The translations under genes were made by a program, and so were the position numbers. Shown piece by piece: positions 50,664 through 62,539 of a stretch of DNA of 64,000 nt; position 1 is the first letter of the stretch; each line of letters opens with the position of its first letter. Source of the stretch: Dactylonectria macrodidyma (taxonomy: Eukaryota > Ascomycota > Sordariomycetes > Hypocreales > Nectriaceae); assembly GCA_020744425.1 (NCBI GenBank), contig JAGMUV010000001.1:1984001-2048000 (forward strand), written 5' to 3'. The notes beneath the pieces were generated by a model that was not told the origin of the DNA, did no database searches, and saw only the letters and a program-made list of their open reading frames with translations.

Positions 50664-51327
50664 GGCCAAGGTGGCAATTTGACCTAGACGCGACCTGGCC
50701 GGATGGAATCGTCAGTTGGAGCTTGCCAGAGAGTTAAAATACGTCTGGGGAATCGTACATATAATCGCAAGACGCCGTTCATGGAAGTAACCACACTTCG
50801 TCGTCGACTACCAGGAGCAAGTTGCGAAGCACGCCCAACATCGACCGCGATATCTCAACAATGAAGCATCATATCCAAATGAGACTCAATTCAATCGGTA
50901 GCTGAGACTTTATCGATCTTCCGCGCACAGCTATTTTGATGTTTTCTGTTGCATTAAAGGTGATATGAGGCGTTGTAATTCTCTTGTTGAAATCTGTCCG
51001 GCGTAACAGATGGGGATACATAATTTACAACTGAGGACACATACGAAATGTATGTATCCTGAGGGATGAGCCACCAAATTGTGCCAAAAATCTCTCAGGC
51101 CCACACACAGAATCACGTGCGCTTAAGCGCTTGCGTCTATTTGGCTAGTGTGTGGGCCTGAGTGCCTGAGGTAACTTGTCCGTCGACAAAGTCGCCACGT
51201 GACTTTTGGGTGCACAGACCGCCAGATCTCTTCAACGAGTGGCACATTCGTCCTGTTCGAGTGTCGACACACGTATCCGCAGTCAGCCTCTTCCGCCGGT
51301 CCCGTATTGTTGAACTCCACTGGCATC
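50664..51327. other. Intergenic, remnant DNA
   Basis: It contains the YAGQI-like fragment on minus and the upstream region of the gene at 51328. An inverted pair, cacacacagaatcacgtgcg and tagtgtgtgggcctgagtgc, surrounds 51120-51160. Confidence 0.35.
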
Positions 51328-52521
51328 ATGGGCATCAATAGTAGCCAAATCGTGGCGAGCGACGTACTTCAAGTATGCGAACGCAGTACAGGCCAAGAGT
51401 CCATCTCACTGAGCGACCTAGAGACACCAGAGGTTCGTGTTCTCCTTGTCATAGGTGGAGCGTCAACTCAACCCCACAGTTTCTCAAGCATCTCCGATTC
51501 CTGCTACGTGACCTTACATCACAAAAGCTACCCGAGGGTCTTTCACCTATTTTCCAAAGCTACTTAACCTTCAAACCTTGTCTATTTAAGGCAGAAGATG
51601 AAGAGCCACCCTCCGAGACAAATGCAAAGCCGTCCAAGACAGATAAAAAGCCGTCCTCCAAGACAGACCAAAAGCCATTCTTTGAGACGAGATACGAGAA
51701 GCTTGTCGACAAGTGGGTTGATTCGCCACTGTCATTCTTGGATCTCATACCTCCTGGTGACAACCTGGTTTACCGACTGTACCAAGGGAGCCGTAACAGC
51801 GACGACCCGGTAGTCAAACGACTATGTACGACTCTTTTCTTCCGGCTCCGTACCAATTTCAACGACACGTTTCATAGCATTGGGCATAGTGACTCCTTTG
51901 CACAGTATTTTAGCGGCTATGAGATGAAAACAACGGGCGACTATTTATCTAAGGCGCGTCAGCTTTCCCAATTATATGACAAGGGGCCAGCTCTGCTGCT
52001 TCTTTCAGTCAAGAAGAACATCACCGAGTTAGTTATTCGCAGACCTTCACTGGCATTTACTAATATATGCACACAGCTTTGAGATAATTCTACCGAACGA
52101 CGATTATCGAATTCAAGATACCGTTGAGAAATTGCCACCCGAATCGGTGAAAATATGCAATGGCATCAAATTGGTCTTTGAATACTTTGAGGCTTCATGG
52201 AGGCAATGGTTGTATAACCTGAAACAGGCTGGTAAGAGGAAAGAACAGGCCGACATCGGATCCGACAATGGGCGCAAAAAGTCGACCAGAGCCTCAATAA
52301 AGTCTATATTAGGATCCGTTGGCGGCCAAACCTCCATAGTAACCCACACCTCAGACTGGATCCCAGAAGTTTCGATGCGTGCCGTTCCAGAGTCAAGGCC
52401 TCTAGCAACCTTCGCGATTAACTTTCCAGATAATGGTACCTTCTCTTCTGCGACTTTCTCCACCACTGACCTCTTTCATACGGGGTATGCTCTTCCTGAA
52501 GAGCCAATGCTGGGGCAATGA
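51328..52521 (+). CDS. Hypothetical three-exon protein
   Basis: Exons 51328-51432, 51480-52031 and about 52084-52521 give 364 residues. Intron 1 (47 bases) ends CCACAG and keeps frame. Intron 2 is less certain: the donor GTTATT and acceptor TTTGAG are weak, but a TTTACTAAT branch is present and both flanking frames are clearly coding (LLLLSVKKNITEL, then ILPNDDYRIQD). The N-terminus MGINSSQIV could be myristoylated (Gly2, Ser5). Residues about 80-110 hold a Lys/Pro/Thr repeat (KPSKTDKKPSSKTDQKP). The remainder is a mixed domain with no recognised family. Confidence 0.5.
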
Positions 52522-52743
52522 ATAGTAGATAGCAACCAAACCCGGCTGATTCGCATTTGACATCTTTTTTTGGCTTCATGATCTTCTACCTGTGAGACGG
52601 CGAGTCGGTGGCTGTAGACGCGATCGTTTTAGGTCACTGTTTTCTCCTCCCTGGCACACTTCCGAGATTGAGCTCCTAGTCTCGCCTTGCATCAGTGTTC
52701 ACCGTGATAAGTCCCCAATACCGGACCTGGTGATAAGTTGTAA

Positions 52744-54095
52744 TCATTGAGCTATGTAGACGGGGGACGGGGAAACCAGGCAGGTCCTCGAGTCAGCTAG
52801 CACATCCTCGGTTCTAATGCTAGCCTGAAATGATGACAATTCGATATCCGTGGGCCCAGCGTGGAGTCTCTTTTGTAGCTCCAGTATCTTCTTCCGCAGC
52901 TGCCGAAGATGTTTCCTCAAATGTCCCTTTGCGATCACTACCGCCGATATACCTGCTTGTAAGAACATGAAATGATGATATCTCCGAAGCGCTGAAACGA
53001 ACAACAATGCAACCGAGACCACCACTGCACCAATGGCAATGGAAAGAAACCGTATCATTTTCTTCTTTGTCCTTCTCTGTTTCTTCACGTCCACACTCAC
53101 GCGACATACCGCCTGCTGCTTCTCCAAATCCTTCGTTGCCGAGCGCACCATTCCATAACATTTCGCCGCAATGACCAATACCGCAATGTGAGTGGTAATT
53201 AACGGCAAAGCTGTGATGTCAACTTGAACTCGCAATAGGATGGCACTCGCGATAGCTTCGGGGCACTCGACAAAAATCATCAACCTCACCCAACGAGGCC
53301 CCATCCACCTCACCCAATGCAGTCCCATAAACTCATCCAGGAAAGGTATCCACCTGGCCCAATGTGACCCCAAAGACCCTTCCAGCTCACCTAAGAACTG
53401 CTCCAGTAAAGAAGTAAAAGCTGAGGCCTGGATCCAGTCAGTAGCTATAGCTGAAAAGATGACACTCTTTTACCTCAATCACACTGAGAGACCAGAGGCA
53501 AATTGCTTTCCAAAACCATCGTAATGAGTCTTGTGTCTCGTGATCCAGCGGAAGGCGGGGAGCAAGAACAGCCAAAGTCAACACCGAAATTATCAGCGCA
53601 ATAGAAGCTGTCGTAAACACCTTGCGTTGCCATTTCGCGTGATGAACAAAACGCAAAATATAACACAAGTAGATAAGTAATACGAAGATACCATCAAGTA
53701 CTTCATAGATTGGGAGGGCCATACTCGTATAGTAGTGACCAAAGAAAGTGAGGTTCAAACTAGTCTTCATGCTGAGGCAAGGATACATGGGCTCTCCCGT
53801 CTTATATAGCAACATCTTCGGGCCGTACCCCTGACCCTGGAAATTGATGCTAGTGACACCATTATGAAGTGGGATGCGGTTATGGATTAGATAATGCACT
53901 GTCTATGCTTCAGTTCGTCTTGCTATAATCTGGCACCGTTTCATCCGTGTCGAAGGTGTCACTAGGGAAGACACCAGATTCACCCCCCCCTCCACTACCA
54001 CCTCCATTCACAACGGTTGGCGGCTTCTCTTTGTCACCCCCGGGGGGGTTCGGTGGGGGTGGGGTTTGATCATCTTTTGGTGGTTGCTCGGACAT
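52744..54095 (-). CDS. Multi-pass membrane protein
   Basis: Exons 53474-53898 and 52744-53427 are firmly joined by a 46-base intron (GTAAAA, CTACTGAC branch, ATCCAG), phase 0. A first exon 53984-54095 starting MSEQPPKDDQ can be joined in phase by an 85-base intron; two other phase-compatible donors exist, so that join is tentative. The N-terminus is Pro/Gly-rich. About five hydrophobic spans follow: PIYEVLDGIFVLLIYLCYI, FTTASIALIISVLTLAVL, a span near ITTHIAVLVIAAKCYG, FLSIAIGAVVVSVALLFVSA and FLQAGISAVVIA. A cytosolic Leu/Lys/Arg-rich tail ends it. Family unknown. Confidence 0.55.
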
Positions 54096-55844
54096 TTCGA
54101 GTTGCCTAGGTGTCTATTCGGTCAGGGACTACTCTGTGAAGGAGGAACCCAAAACTTACTCGTTTATATTTGTGTACTGTAGATCGTGGGATTGATGTAG
54201 GATGAGGATGCCCACTACCAAATAACTCGCCAGGGAGCCTTCCTTTATAACGCTCTGTCCTCCGTCCTTAACCACAGACAGGGTCTGTTTGCTCAGCCTG
54301 GAATTTCAGTTCGTTTATGCAAGTGACCGGAGGCGTCCCCACGGCAAGCAGTCAGGACTACAGGGCGGTGTTGGCCAAATGTGACGTGCACTTTCCCTGA
54401 GACTACCAGCCTGGTTGTCAAAGTGGTCGCATGAGTCTGTCCAAGTGGGACATAGATTCCATTCCCCAACCTCTACCACACTACCGACAGCTCATGCATT
54501 AGCCATTGATCTATGACCTGTGATGATCTACGGTCGGAGTCGATCATGTACGGGCAGCCACACTCGAACAACGGACCACTATCCCAGTGAGGTTGTTAGT
54601 CGACACTCACCCTTGTCCGCCCCCTGCAGTACAAATTGTCTCATTGGGATCGATTCTGTAGGTCTGCGTTGGCCCTAGGCTTTATCATGGTAAGCTATAT
54701 TCCGTGATGAATTTTGTGAGGATGTGCCGTCCTACAAGCCACCAGATGAAATAATGCTGTTGGTAGTGTGGCCTTGAATCTTTCAATGATCAACTAACCC
54801 CCATGATGGATCCGTCAACGGCTCTGTTGTCTCACATTAATACGGCCAAGAGCTGGTTGGTAGACTTCAGCTGTCGCTGGGTTGCACAAATTGAGCTTAC
54901 GATAAGGCGGGATCAACACCCGGCCGAGGAACTACCCCGGCGCCAGAGCCTCTGGTCCAATCGCCTGTTCTACGGGTCTCCAACCATCAAAAACGAGCAC
55001 CGGTCCGGCCCGTGACGAGTGGTCTCCCCACAAACTGACGCCGGCCGTCTTGCATTATGAAGTCGGCCGCCTTCCATCTGCCATGTCTAAACCTCTACCC
55101 CGCCACTGAGACCGCCGAAAGTAGTTGCATCGAACCAGTACGCCAATATGGTATAAGGGGAGGCGGCCGGTGATGATTCAGATTTAGCATACAAATGAAA
55201 ACCGGTACTTCTTGGAAAGCGGCAAGTTCGAACACAATAATACAATACATATTTCAAACCCCGTGCTCTTGGACCTGGGTCATTAGAGGTGATTGGCTAA
55301 GCAGCGTCATATCTACCCCCAATATCAGTCAAAGTTGTTTGTTTACCCCTGCCCTGTCAAGTTTTCCAAATTTCTTGTCACGTTTCCCCCAAGACCCTTG
55401 ATCTGTCTCAGATTTCCTTTCTGCGCGATTTTTCTACCCAGGCACAACAATTAGCCCAGCTTACCTCGCTATGCATTGGCTGCATGCTCCACGTATCATG
55501 TCAGGTGCCAGCCCCAGAGAATGCACATTGGACTAAGGATGGATGATTGGTTAAATAGCGTTCGGATACCCACCCCTCTTGTCAGTCCTGTTCTTCCGAA
55601 ACCCCTGCATTGTCACATTTCCCTCATTTATTGTCAAATTTCGCCCCTCTGACGAATCTGTCAAAATTATCCCCTCTACCTAGTTACTTCCCCTGCATCC
55701 AACCCATCGGCCAACATTTACCTCTTTCCCATCATTTCTACCCATGGTTCCTTGCCCAGTTGCATTACCACTTTTCCAGTCGCTCTTCCCTAAGCCTAGC
55801 AATTATTGTGTTTTTTCCCCACTATTCCGTCTGATTTCCCGGCC
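54096..55844. other. Long intergenic region without supported gene
   Basis: At 54245-54330 it carries sequence related to the promoters at 39.75 and 44.80 kb (ttaaccacagacagg, tatgcaagtgacc). At 55310-55440 and 55560-55700 there are two diverged copies of a pyrimidine-rich stretch with tgtcaagttttcc / tgtcacatttccc motifs. Small frames are unsupported. Confidence 0.4.
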
Positions 55845-56363
55845 ATGGACGGATATGGCCACATAATCGGGTCGTTCGATGACTACAATCCCCAGAACCT
55901 GCCTCCAACGGGTTTAGAGCAGATGCTGAACTCCCTTAAGCAGCAGGTACTGAAGACTGAGGCAGCAAAGCTCCTGTTGCCGGTGAAGGAGTTACCGTTC
56001 AGCCGTGTTACATTGGGGCGACTCTCCAGCTTTCTCAAGCTTGTGTTCAACCTCGAGAAGCAGCAGGAATCAAAAATTGCTGCCCTTCGGGGCCTGGACT
56101 CCACCTCGTTAATCGTCTGTGGATTATGTCTCACCCAGAAGGCTGTGGATAGTATGAGAAAGGAGCTCTTTGACGTGTTTCTTGAGCAAGCAATGATTGC
56201 TTCGCAACGGAGCGTCCACATCATCGCGAAAAGCGACGACGTCAACAAGGTCGTGCTAAACTCGATGTCTGATGATGATTTTCTAAAGAGTTGGGGTTTC
56301 CCTTGCACATATTGCGCATGGATGCTGACGGAATACCAGGCCACCTCAGCTTACGGCGAATGA
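55845..56363 (+). CDS. Hypothetical helical protein
   Basis: A 172-residue frame from the ATG at 55845 (MDGYGHIIGSFDDYN), in a good context. It is largely helical (LEQMLNSLKQQVLKTEAAK, RLSSFLKLVFNLEKQQ) and ends with a GFPCTYCAWML segment and AYGE. A TGACTAAT branch and CCTAG acceptor just after the stop leave open a spliced 3' end that would replace the last residues. No family recognised. Confidence 0.5.
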   Translation: MDGYGHIIGSFDDYNPQNLPPTGLEQMLNSLKQQVLKTEAAKLLLPVKELPFSRVTLGRLSSFLKLVFNLEKQQESKIAALRGLDSTSLIVCGLCLTQKAVDSMRKELFDVFLEQAMIASQRSVHIIAKSDDVNKVVLNSMSDDDFLKSWGFPCTYCAWMLTEYQATSAYGE

Positions 56364-56886
56364 CTAATATTTCTATGCCTCCTAGCCTTCAATATTGTCT
56401 TGATGGGAGTCCGTCGTGGTGTTATTCCACAGTCCCACAGCGAGGAGCAATGCAAGCCCTCTTTCCTCGTTTGCTGAGCAAGGCTCTTCGCGGTTGGGTT
56501 ACGACATTCCTCCCTTCGGAAGAGTCGACAGACGGCCTGATTAGGGTGATGTTTCCTTTTGACCAGTCTCTGCTTCAAACATTATTCGGCTGGGTAGGGC
56601 ATGAAACCATCGGCGCAGGCAAGTTGCCCATGGACTAGGAACGGAACATATCACTAATTCTGGCAAAGAACGTTGTTCAGTAGGTTGCGCAGTAAAGAAT
56701 CAGATTGCTGTAGTATTTGGTGACGACGTATTCGAAGCTGTGGCTACCAGTCGCATGTGGAGACAGGATACTGGAGAGATCGAGACACAGTGTCTGAAGG
56801 TAGATGTTTACCCAGCGCAGCTTATGGTTATCAGTTTGACCGTTGGTTGGACATCATGTTTTAATTTTGTAAATTCGCTGTATAGA
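56364..56886. other. Intergenic, possible 3' exon of the preceding gene
   Basis: A plus-strand frame continues to 56638 out of phase with the gene at 55845-56363. No start, domain or clear donor supports it as a separate gene. Confidence 0.35.
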
Positions 56887-57474
56887 TCATGAACACTTAG
56901 CTGATCCACCTTTTGCTCTGATACGTATGCCTGGTGGTACTTGCATCTGTCCACTGCCCTCCGTCCTAAATAGTGTCGACCCATCTCCGTCTTGAAAAAT
57001 TATCTCCTCGCAAGATTCACACGCGAATGATCTTTCAGAGGTAGTTGCGTCAAAATTGTGAGCTGCCTGCTTATCGGCCTCCTCAAATGTTACCGTCGTA
57101 AAATTCTGCCAGCGGCTTTCCTGCTACGATTAGACATAGCCCAAACCCAGATCTGACATCGGCCGTACCAAGTCGGCTTTTGTTAGAGCCATATTCAGCG
57201 CTGTTCTCGTTTGATCTCGCGGTGGTCTTGGGCGGTGCTCTCGTTAAAGTTGTCGAAGTCGGGAAATGGCCTGCGCTCTCACTCTGGGCCAAGACAGAAT
57301 GATCTGTTTGAGGGAGGATGGTTGTGGCCGGAAGAGGTCGTTGGAGATTGTCCTCTCGAGAGAGCTGCTAGAGATGTGCTAAGCACGCGTCCGGATCGTT
57401 TGCGATGCGACGTGAGAAGGTAAAAGCAACACTGATGTTATACCGGAATAAGTGAGGAGTCGCAGCTTCCGCAT
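56887..57474 (-). CDS. Putative small secreted protein (tentative three-exon model)
   Basis: Exons 57412-57474, 57158-57367 and 56887-57105 give 163 residues in consistent phases, but both donors (GTCGCA, GTCAGA) are weak. The N-terminus MRKLRLLTYSGITSVLLLPS looks like a signal peptide. The middle is Ser/Thr/Pro-rich. The last exon reads like real coding sequence (VTFEEADKQAAHNFDATT, FACESCEEIIFQDGDGS) and contains a CxxC. An extracellular destination is inferred only from the N-terminus. Expression data could change the exon borders. Confidence 0.4.
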
Positions 57475-57970
57475 TTTGGCATGATGGAGTGAAGAGTGAC
57501 GTGTCCCAAAACACGTCCGTTTGGATGGTTGATGTTGGATTTGAGGGAATTGAGTAAAATGGAACGATGCGGAAAATGCCAGAGGGGTGGGGCTGACGAA
57601 CATGTGATTTGATTATCAACCCGAGACTGGCCGGGAACGCCCCGTAATTAGGCACCAATGACTTTCAGGCTGAAAGGTAACTTACATGGGCTTGATCAAA
57701 GGTGTTGACTGGAAGCTCGTTGGAATCTCCCGTCGTTTCGGTCGATTCACTGAGATGGTACCTAGCTGGACATTGCCGGGCAGCGTTTATGTTTACACTG
57801 GTGATAGAAAAGCAAGCAGGGTTTCTGGATATGCGCAGGACAGTCAGTGGACACGTCAGCGGAGCTAGTTAGTGAAGTGGAGCCTCTAGGGTAGGAGACC
57901 ACTGGGCCCAGGTCGCTATGCATCCAGCTTTGGGATCAGGTCGCCAAACCAAGTCAGCACGTCTGCCATC
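57475..57970. other. Intergenic, no supported gene
   Basis: Upstream region of the putative secreted protein gene and of the pseudogene starting at 57971. Nothing further recognised. Confidence 0.35.
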
Positions 57971-58540
57971 ATGAACCCCTCATCGCCCGGAGATGATGGC
58001 CACACGAAAGTGAACTTCGATCCTCATATGTTCTGGAAACGACCTACGGAGTCTCAACCACACCAATGCGCTGATATGGTGGGCGTAGCCGATGACATGA
58101 GAACCTTCATTGAAGCCTGACTTGAACTCTTTCAAGACTCCTGCGGCGCGCATGGAGAGGAGGCCTTGATCATCCCCGACCTGGACTTGAACAACATGTC
58201 GTATGCACCCAGCCCAAAGAAACGAACGCGGCTTGCCCAGTGGCGTGGTCGATCTCGAAGCCACACCTCGACGAGCAGGTTGGTCTCTCCATTCAATCCT
58301 TTGGCCAACGTTTGTGCTGATGGCAATGTTTTTGTAGTAGGCGGTCTTTCGGATGCTAGTATTGGCGACGCGGCCTCCGATTCCAATTCCATAGCGACGA
58401 GTTCGAGCCGCCATGGTGGCTCTGCGAGCCCTAAGAAACGCGAGATTGCACTGCGGCTGGCGACGGGTTTGCCTGTTCGAAAGGAACATATTTCGTCCAT
58501 GCAAGAGCCCACACTGGGAACGGGTCATCTGCTCACTTGA
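57971..58540 (+). pseudogene. Open frame interrupted by a single TGA
   Basis: From the ATG at 57971 (MNPSSPGDDGHTKVNFDP) the frame runs 49 codons to TGA at 58118-58120, then continues open in the same frame to 58540. The second part contains SYAPSPKKRTRLAQ and GSASPKKREIALRLATG, a Ser/Pro/Lys style seen at the N-terminus of some large fungal proteins. Minus-strand frames overlap it but look like shadows. I read it as the 5' part of a decayed gene; readthrough is a less likely alternative. Confidence 0.45.
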
Positions 58541-58753
58541 AATCATCTTGAAATGGAGGAAGACCTAGCTCGTTGCATTGACCATGCTACTAGGTCCGCT
58601 CGAGGTCACATTCGATATGACCTCTACTGTATCGCGCTCGTGTGTTTAACACCTTGTCTGCTCAACCATCCACTACTTGAAGACTCACGACAAGGATATT
58701 CAAAGACGTTCCGTCAAAACGGCTCCTGAGCCCAATGAATCTATCGGCTCTCT

Positions 58754-61700
58754 TTACCACAGCATCCATAGACACAACTTGGAGAATTCAGCTTCCTCAA
58801 ACGGAGCATCCTTGAGTTCCGGTCTCAGTGCCGTTCGTAGAGTCAATGCCTTTTCTCTGCAGGCAATTGATTCAGCTTGCTTGCCTCGGTCTGCATAGAC
58901 TTTTGTGAGCTTGTATAAGGCTCGAGCTCGTTGCCCCTCTCCCTCAACAAAGGTCTCAGATATGCCGACTACTTCTTCGAGCAGTTGCCTGGATGGCGAG
59001 TTAGAAGAGTATTCGCGCGATGTTTGCAAGGAACAGAGCACTCACGTCGCTGAGCTCACATGACCCTCTGCCAGTAACATGGAAGCGACATCGTACTGCG
59101 AGTCGCATGTCTTGAGTCGGTTTCCGAGCAGCTTTCGACGGAAAGCCAAAGCCTTCGATGCCAGTTTCAAGGCATCAGTCGATCGTCCCTGGGCAAGGCG
59201 AATACGAGACAACAAGACCATGTCGCCCGAGAAACGGGGGTTGCCGGTGCTGAGGAAGGTCTCATCAGTAAAGTCTTTCAGGGATGGGCATCTGGCAAGC
59301 ATCTCCTCGGCTTCGTCAGGGCGGCCCATGCGAAGAATGAGACTCGACATGTTACTGTATGAGTTGCCGATTCTGTTGCTGTTGGCCTTGAGCCTGAGAC
59401 GAATTGCCTCTTGGTGCGCTGTGAAGGCGAGATCCAATTCACCCATTTCAGTGTATGCCAGAGCAACATTGTTGAGACTGTAGGCAATGAAAGGATCCTC
59501 CGGTCCAAGACTGGCCTTGCGTATCTCCAGCGCACGTGTGAAGGGCTCCAGGGCCTTATCAGGTTGGGCTAGATCCAAGTCAATGAGGCCACCAAGGTCG
59601 ATCGCGCTTGCGTATTCCAGACTTGTCTTGTCTTCGAAGGTCGAAATTGCTTGTTCGACCATCCCTCTAGCGACGACGTACATCTCACTCTCGTAAAGGT
59701 ACCTACACAGAGATTCATCAGTAGGAGGATAGGCGGGTGCGGGTTAAATATACTCACCAACTGCATCTCAACAGGAGATCAGCATACTTTTGCCGATCTC
59801 CTGGGTTCTTCCCTTGATATTTTGCGAGCTGGACAAGATGGTTGACATGAGGAAGGCATTTCTCACATCGCGTCCAAGCTGCAATTTGGTGGCCGATATC
59901 CGTGCTCGAGTGATCTGGGAATCCCCAGCAGAGCATGTGGACTACGGCATCAAAGTACTTGATGCTCTCCGACTCGCTGAGCCTCTTCTGGACTGCCGAC
60001 TGCACCAATCGATGAATTGAAAGAATTGCCAAGTCGCTTGCTCGATTGACAAGCGCTGCTCGCAGGAGGTCCTCCGATGCGTCACCGACGCTGCAAAGAT
60101 AACATTAGCGCAGAGTTTAGGAAGTGTCGTAGAATTAGCAAGATGCCACTTACTCCATTTCGTCAGATAGGAAGGAGAATTCATCATCGATATTCTGAGA
60201 ACCTTGCAACAAGATGTCCTCAGAGATACCATCCGGGTCAAAGAACGACAGCAAGTTCAGAAGGAGGGTGGAGTTCTCGGTCAGCTTCTCGAAGGAGACG
60301 TTCCACACCGTGCTCAGCGTATGCTCGTAATCACTGCCAGGCATTTTTCGCGTATCAATCTTGGCAGAATAACGCTCGTACAGTGGTAAGAACTCTTTTA
60401 GAGACATCTTTCTCTGCTTGATGAATCCCCCAATCTGTGTGAGAGCCAAAGGGAGTCCGCCAAACGTCTTACTGATGGCAAAGGCGTGTTGTTCGTCGTC
60501 TGGCGAAGGGTGATCTAGTTCAAGTGCCTTCAGAAGCATCTTACTACCATCCTCGTCACCTAGGGCATCGACTAGCACATGCTTGGCCACTAAAGATGTG
60601 GCAACGGTGAAATCTCGCGTTGTTAGAAGTACCGAGCCACGAATGGTGCTCGGCCATGCCGTCTTCAAAGCAGTGAGATCGTCCGCATTGTCGAATATGA
60701 TGAGGTAAGTAGACTCTGCGGCAGTCAGACAATGATTGCAATATCAAATGGCCTCTGACTAGGATAACGAACTTGTTGTGGCCAGCCAATTTTTAATCTT
60801 ATAGATAGCGGCAGCGGCGTCTTTTATTTCCTCATCGCTTCCCAGCAGGCCGAGTCCGTCGGCGATCGTACGACAGCTCTGTCCAATGGCAATGGCGTTA
60901 TCAGCTGCAATCCACAGGACAACGTCGAACTTCTCCAGATTGAGATATGCGTATTGGATCGCAATTTGCGTTTTGCCGACACCGCCCATACCGAACAATG
61001 CTATCGATTTGAGCGAAGGCGCAGTGGTCTCCGGTTCTAGGGGCTTGCCAATCGCATCCAGGACATCCTCGCGGCCACTAAACTTGGTATTGGCGCCAAA
61101 TGGTATGTTATTGTAAGAGATTCGCTTGGCACCGTCCGTAATGCTCAACTTCCTAGCACTCAAGAGCTCCAGGACTTCTTTGTAATGGGTTTCGTCCTTG
61201 CGCATCCGCGCCAGGTCGGCCTCGCTCTCTACGGTCGACGACATGCGCTTTATGCGCATGATTGTCCGCGAAAAGTCATTGCGGAAAGTTTGCCATGCTT
61301 TCTTCCTCAGGACCAGATGGGGATTGCTGCGGAGGAAGTGGATAGCCCGGGCGTAGAAGCAGACGATCTCACAGTACACGTCTAATAAAGCCTGTTGGAG
61401 TTGGTGGTTCAGCGGTAGCGTCTGTTCGTAGACCTGGAACCGCGGAAGTGTTAAACTGAGTTCCTCCAGCATGTCGAGAACGTCTTGGAGGGTCTCCGCG
61501 GCTGAGGAGGCATGCGAAAGGATCAACCTTATGCTGCCCCAGACAGCCGCGGTCAGGGCCGCATCGGCGCCGAAGCACAAAGCTAGTACCGCCGAGAAGT
61601 CATCGACAAACTTGAGCCTCGGGGCTATCCTGTTGAGTGAAAGTACCCCAGCGTAGTTACTCGGAGCAGCGTCTTGGATGGAGGAAAACGAATTGATCAG

Positions 61701-61881
61701 CTCCTCGAGAGTGTGGACTTTCTGGATGGCTTGATAATCCTCGGCCGCCTGCAACTCTTGTTGGTACTTTTCCAAGGCTTGGTGCCATAATGGGCTCGAT
61801 GCCCGGCTGAGTCGACTACCATTAGCATTTTCTCCTCTCTGAGGTTCTAGGACTCTTGTGGGACACTCACTTTTCCACCAT
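58754..61881 (-). CDS. NOD-like receptor: DUF7708-like N-domain, NB-ARC, TPR
   Basis: Six exons, 61871-61881, 60773-61815, 60154-60715, 59758-60090, 59046-59702 and 58754-58988, give 946 residues. All five introns are 55-63 bases and phase-consistent. Residues about 15-200 resemble the helical DUF7708 found ahead of fungal STAND proteins (LWHQALEKYQQEL, LKFVDDFSAVLALCFG). The NB-ARC has Walker A GMGGVGKTQIA at about 280, Walker B YLIIFDNADDL at about 357, a TTRD sensor and GGLPLAL at about 438. Residues about 620-920 are TPR-like helical pairs (AYSLNNVALAYTEMGELDLA). Fungal NLRs act in non-self recognition and regulated cell death. All key nucleotide-binding motifs look intact. NLRs are a Starship-enriched class. 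Confidence 0.85.
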
Positions 61882-62539
61882 CTCTGCTCGTTCACGCAGC
61901 CGCGCTTGTTCTTCGAAATGCAGACGTTGGCAAGAATGAGGTAAATTCCGCAAAAAATTGGAGGGGCGGGCCGGAGCGGGGAAGTTCGTAATTGCAAAAC
62001 GGCCCCCAATGCATAATGCTGGGAGGGTCTATACTTAGGTACACTAGATATATTTATACACGCCCTGAATTGGAGCGCGGAGGATGATTGGTCCAAATAT
62101 GATTCAGTGAAATGTACGGATTAGGTAGGGCGATACGCGGGGCCGGCTGAATGCAATATTCCTGCTGGCTGCCACCCCAGCAAGCCACCAGCGCCTGAAC
62201 CCCCATGGGTCTGCCACCCACCCTAGCAAGCCACCAGCGCCTAAACCCCAACTCACACAAGGAGGGGCCACGGGCCGAACCGACCCTAGCCAGGGGTTCG
62301 GCCTCAGGAGCCATGCCGCAATTCTTTTGGCAAGTACAAAGGAGAGGCATCCGTGGACGATTCAGTCTGGAATGGATACAGTCCTCTCCTCTTCGGGCAT
62401 ACTGTAAAACATGATACGCTCTTGACGCCGCACTCTCGCTGTCATTCATTATGGCTAACTCGACCGATCAGTCTTTCGGTAATAATATCCTCCAACCAAC
62501 TAGTTCTCGACTTAGTGAACTGATTTGAGGTATCCAGAA
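61882..62539. other. Divergent upstream region between NLR and tail-anchored gene
   Basis: It holds a 35-50 base direct repeat at about 62178-62250 (agcaagccaccagcgcct twice). No gene is supported. A TATA-like tatatttata lies near 62046 upstream of the NLR. Confidence 0.45.

Noticed and set aside
57980..58546. Minus-strand 188-codon frame (MISSEQMTRSQ) and 126-codon frame
   Set aside because: They overlap the plus-strand frame with SPKKR motifs and show no domain, splice signal or codon support.
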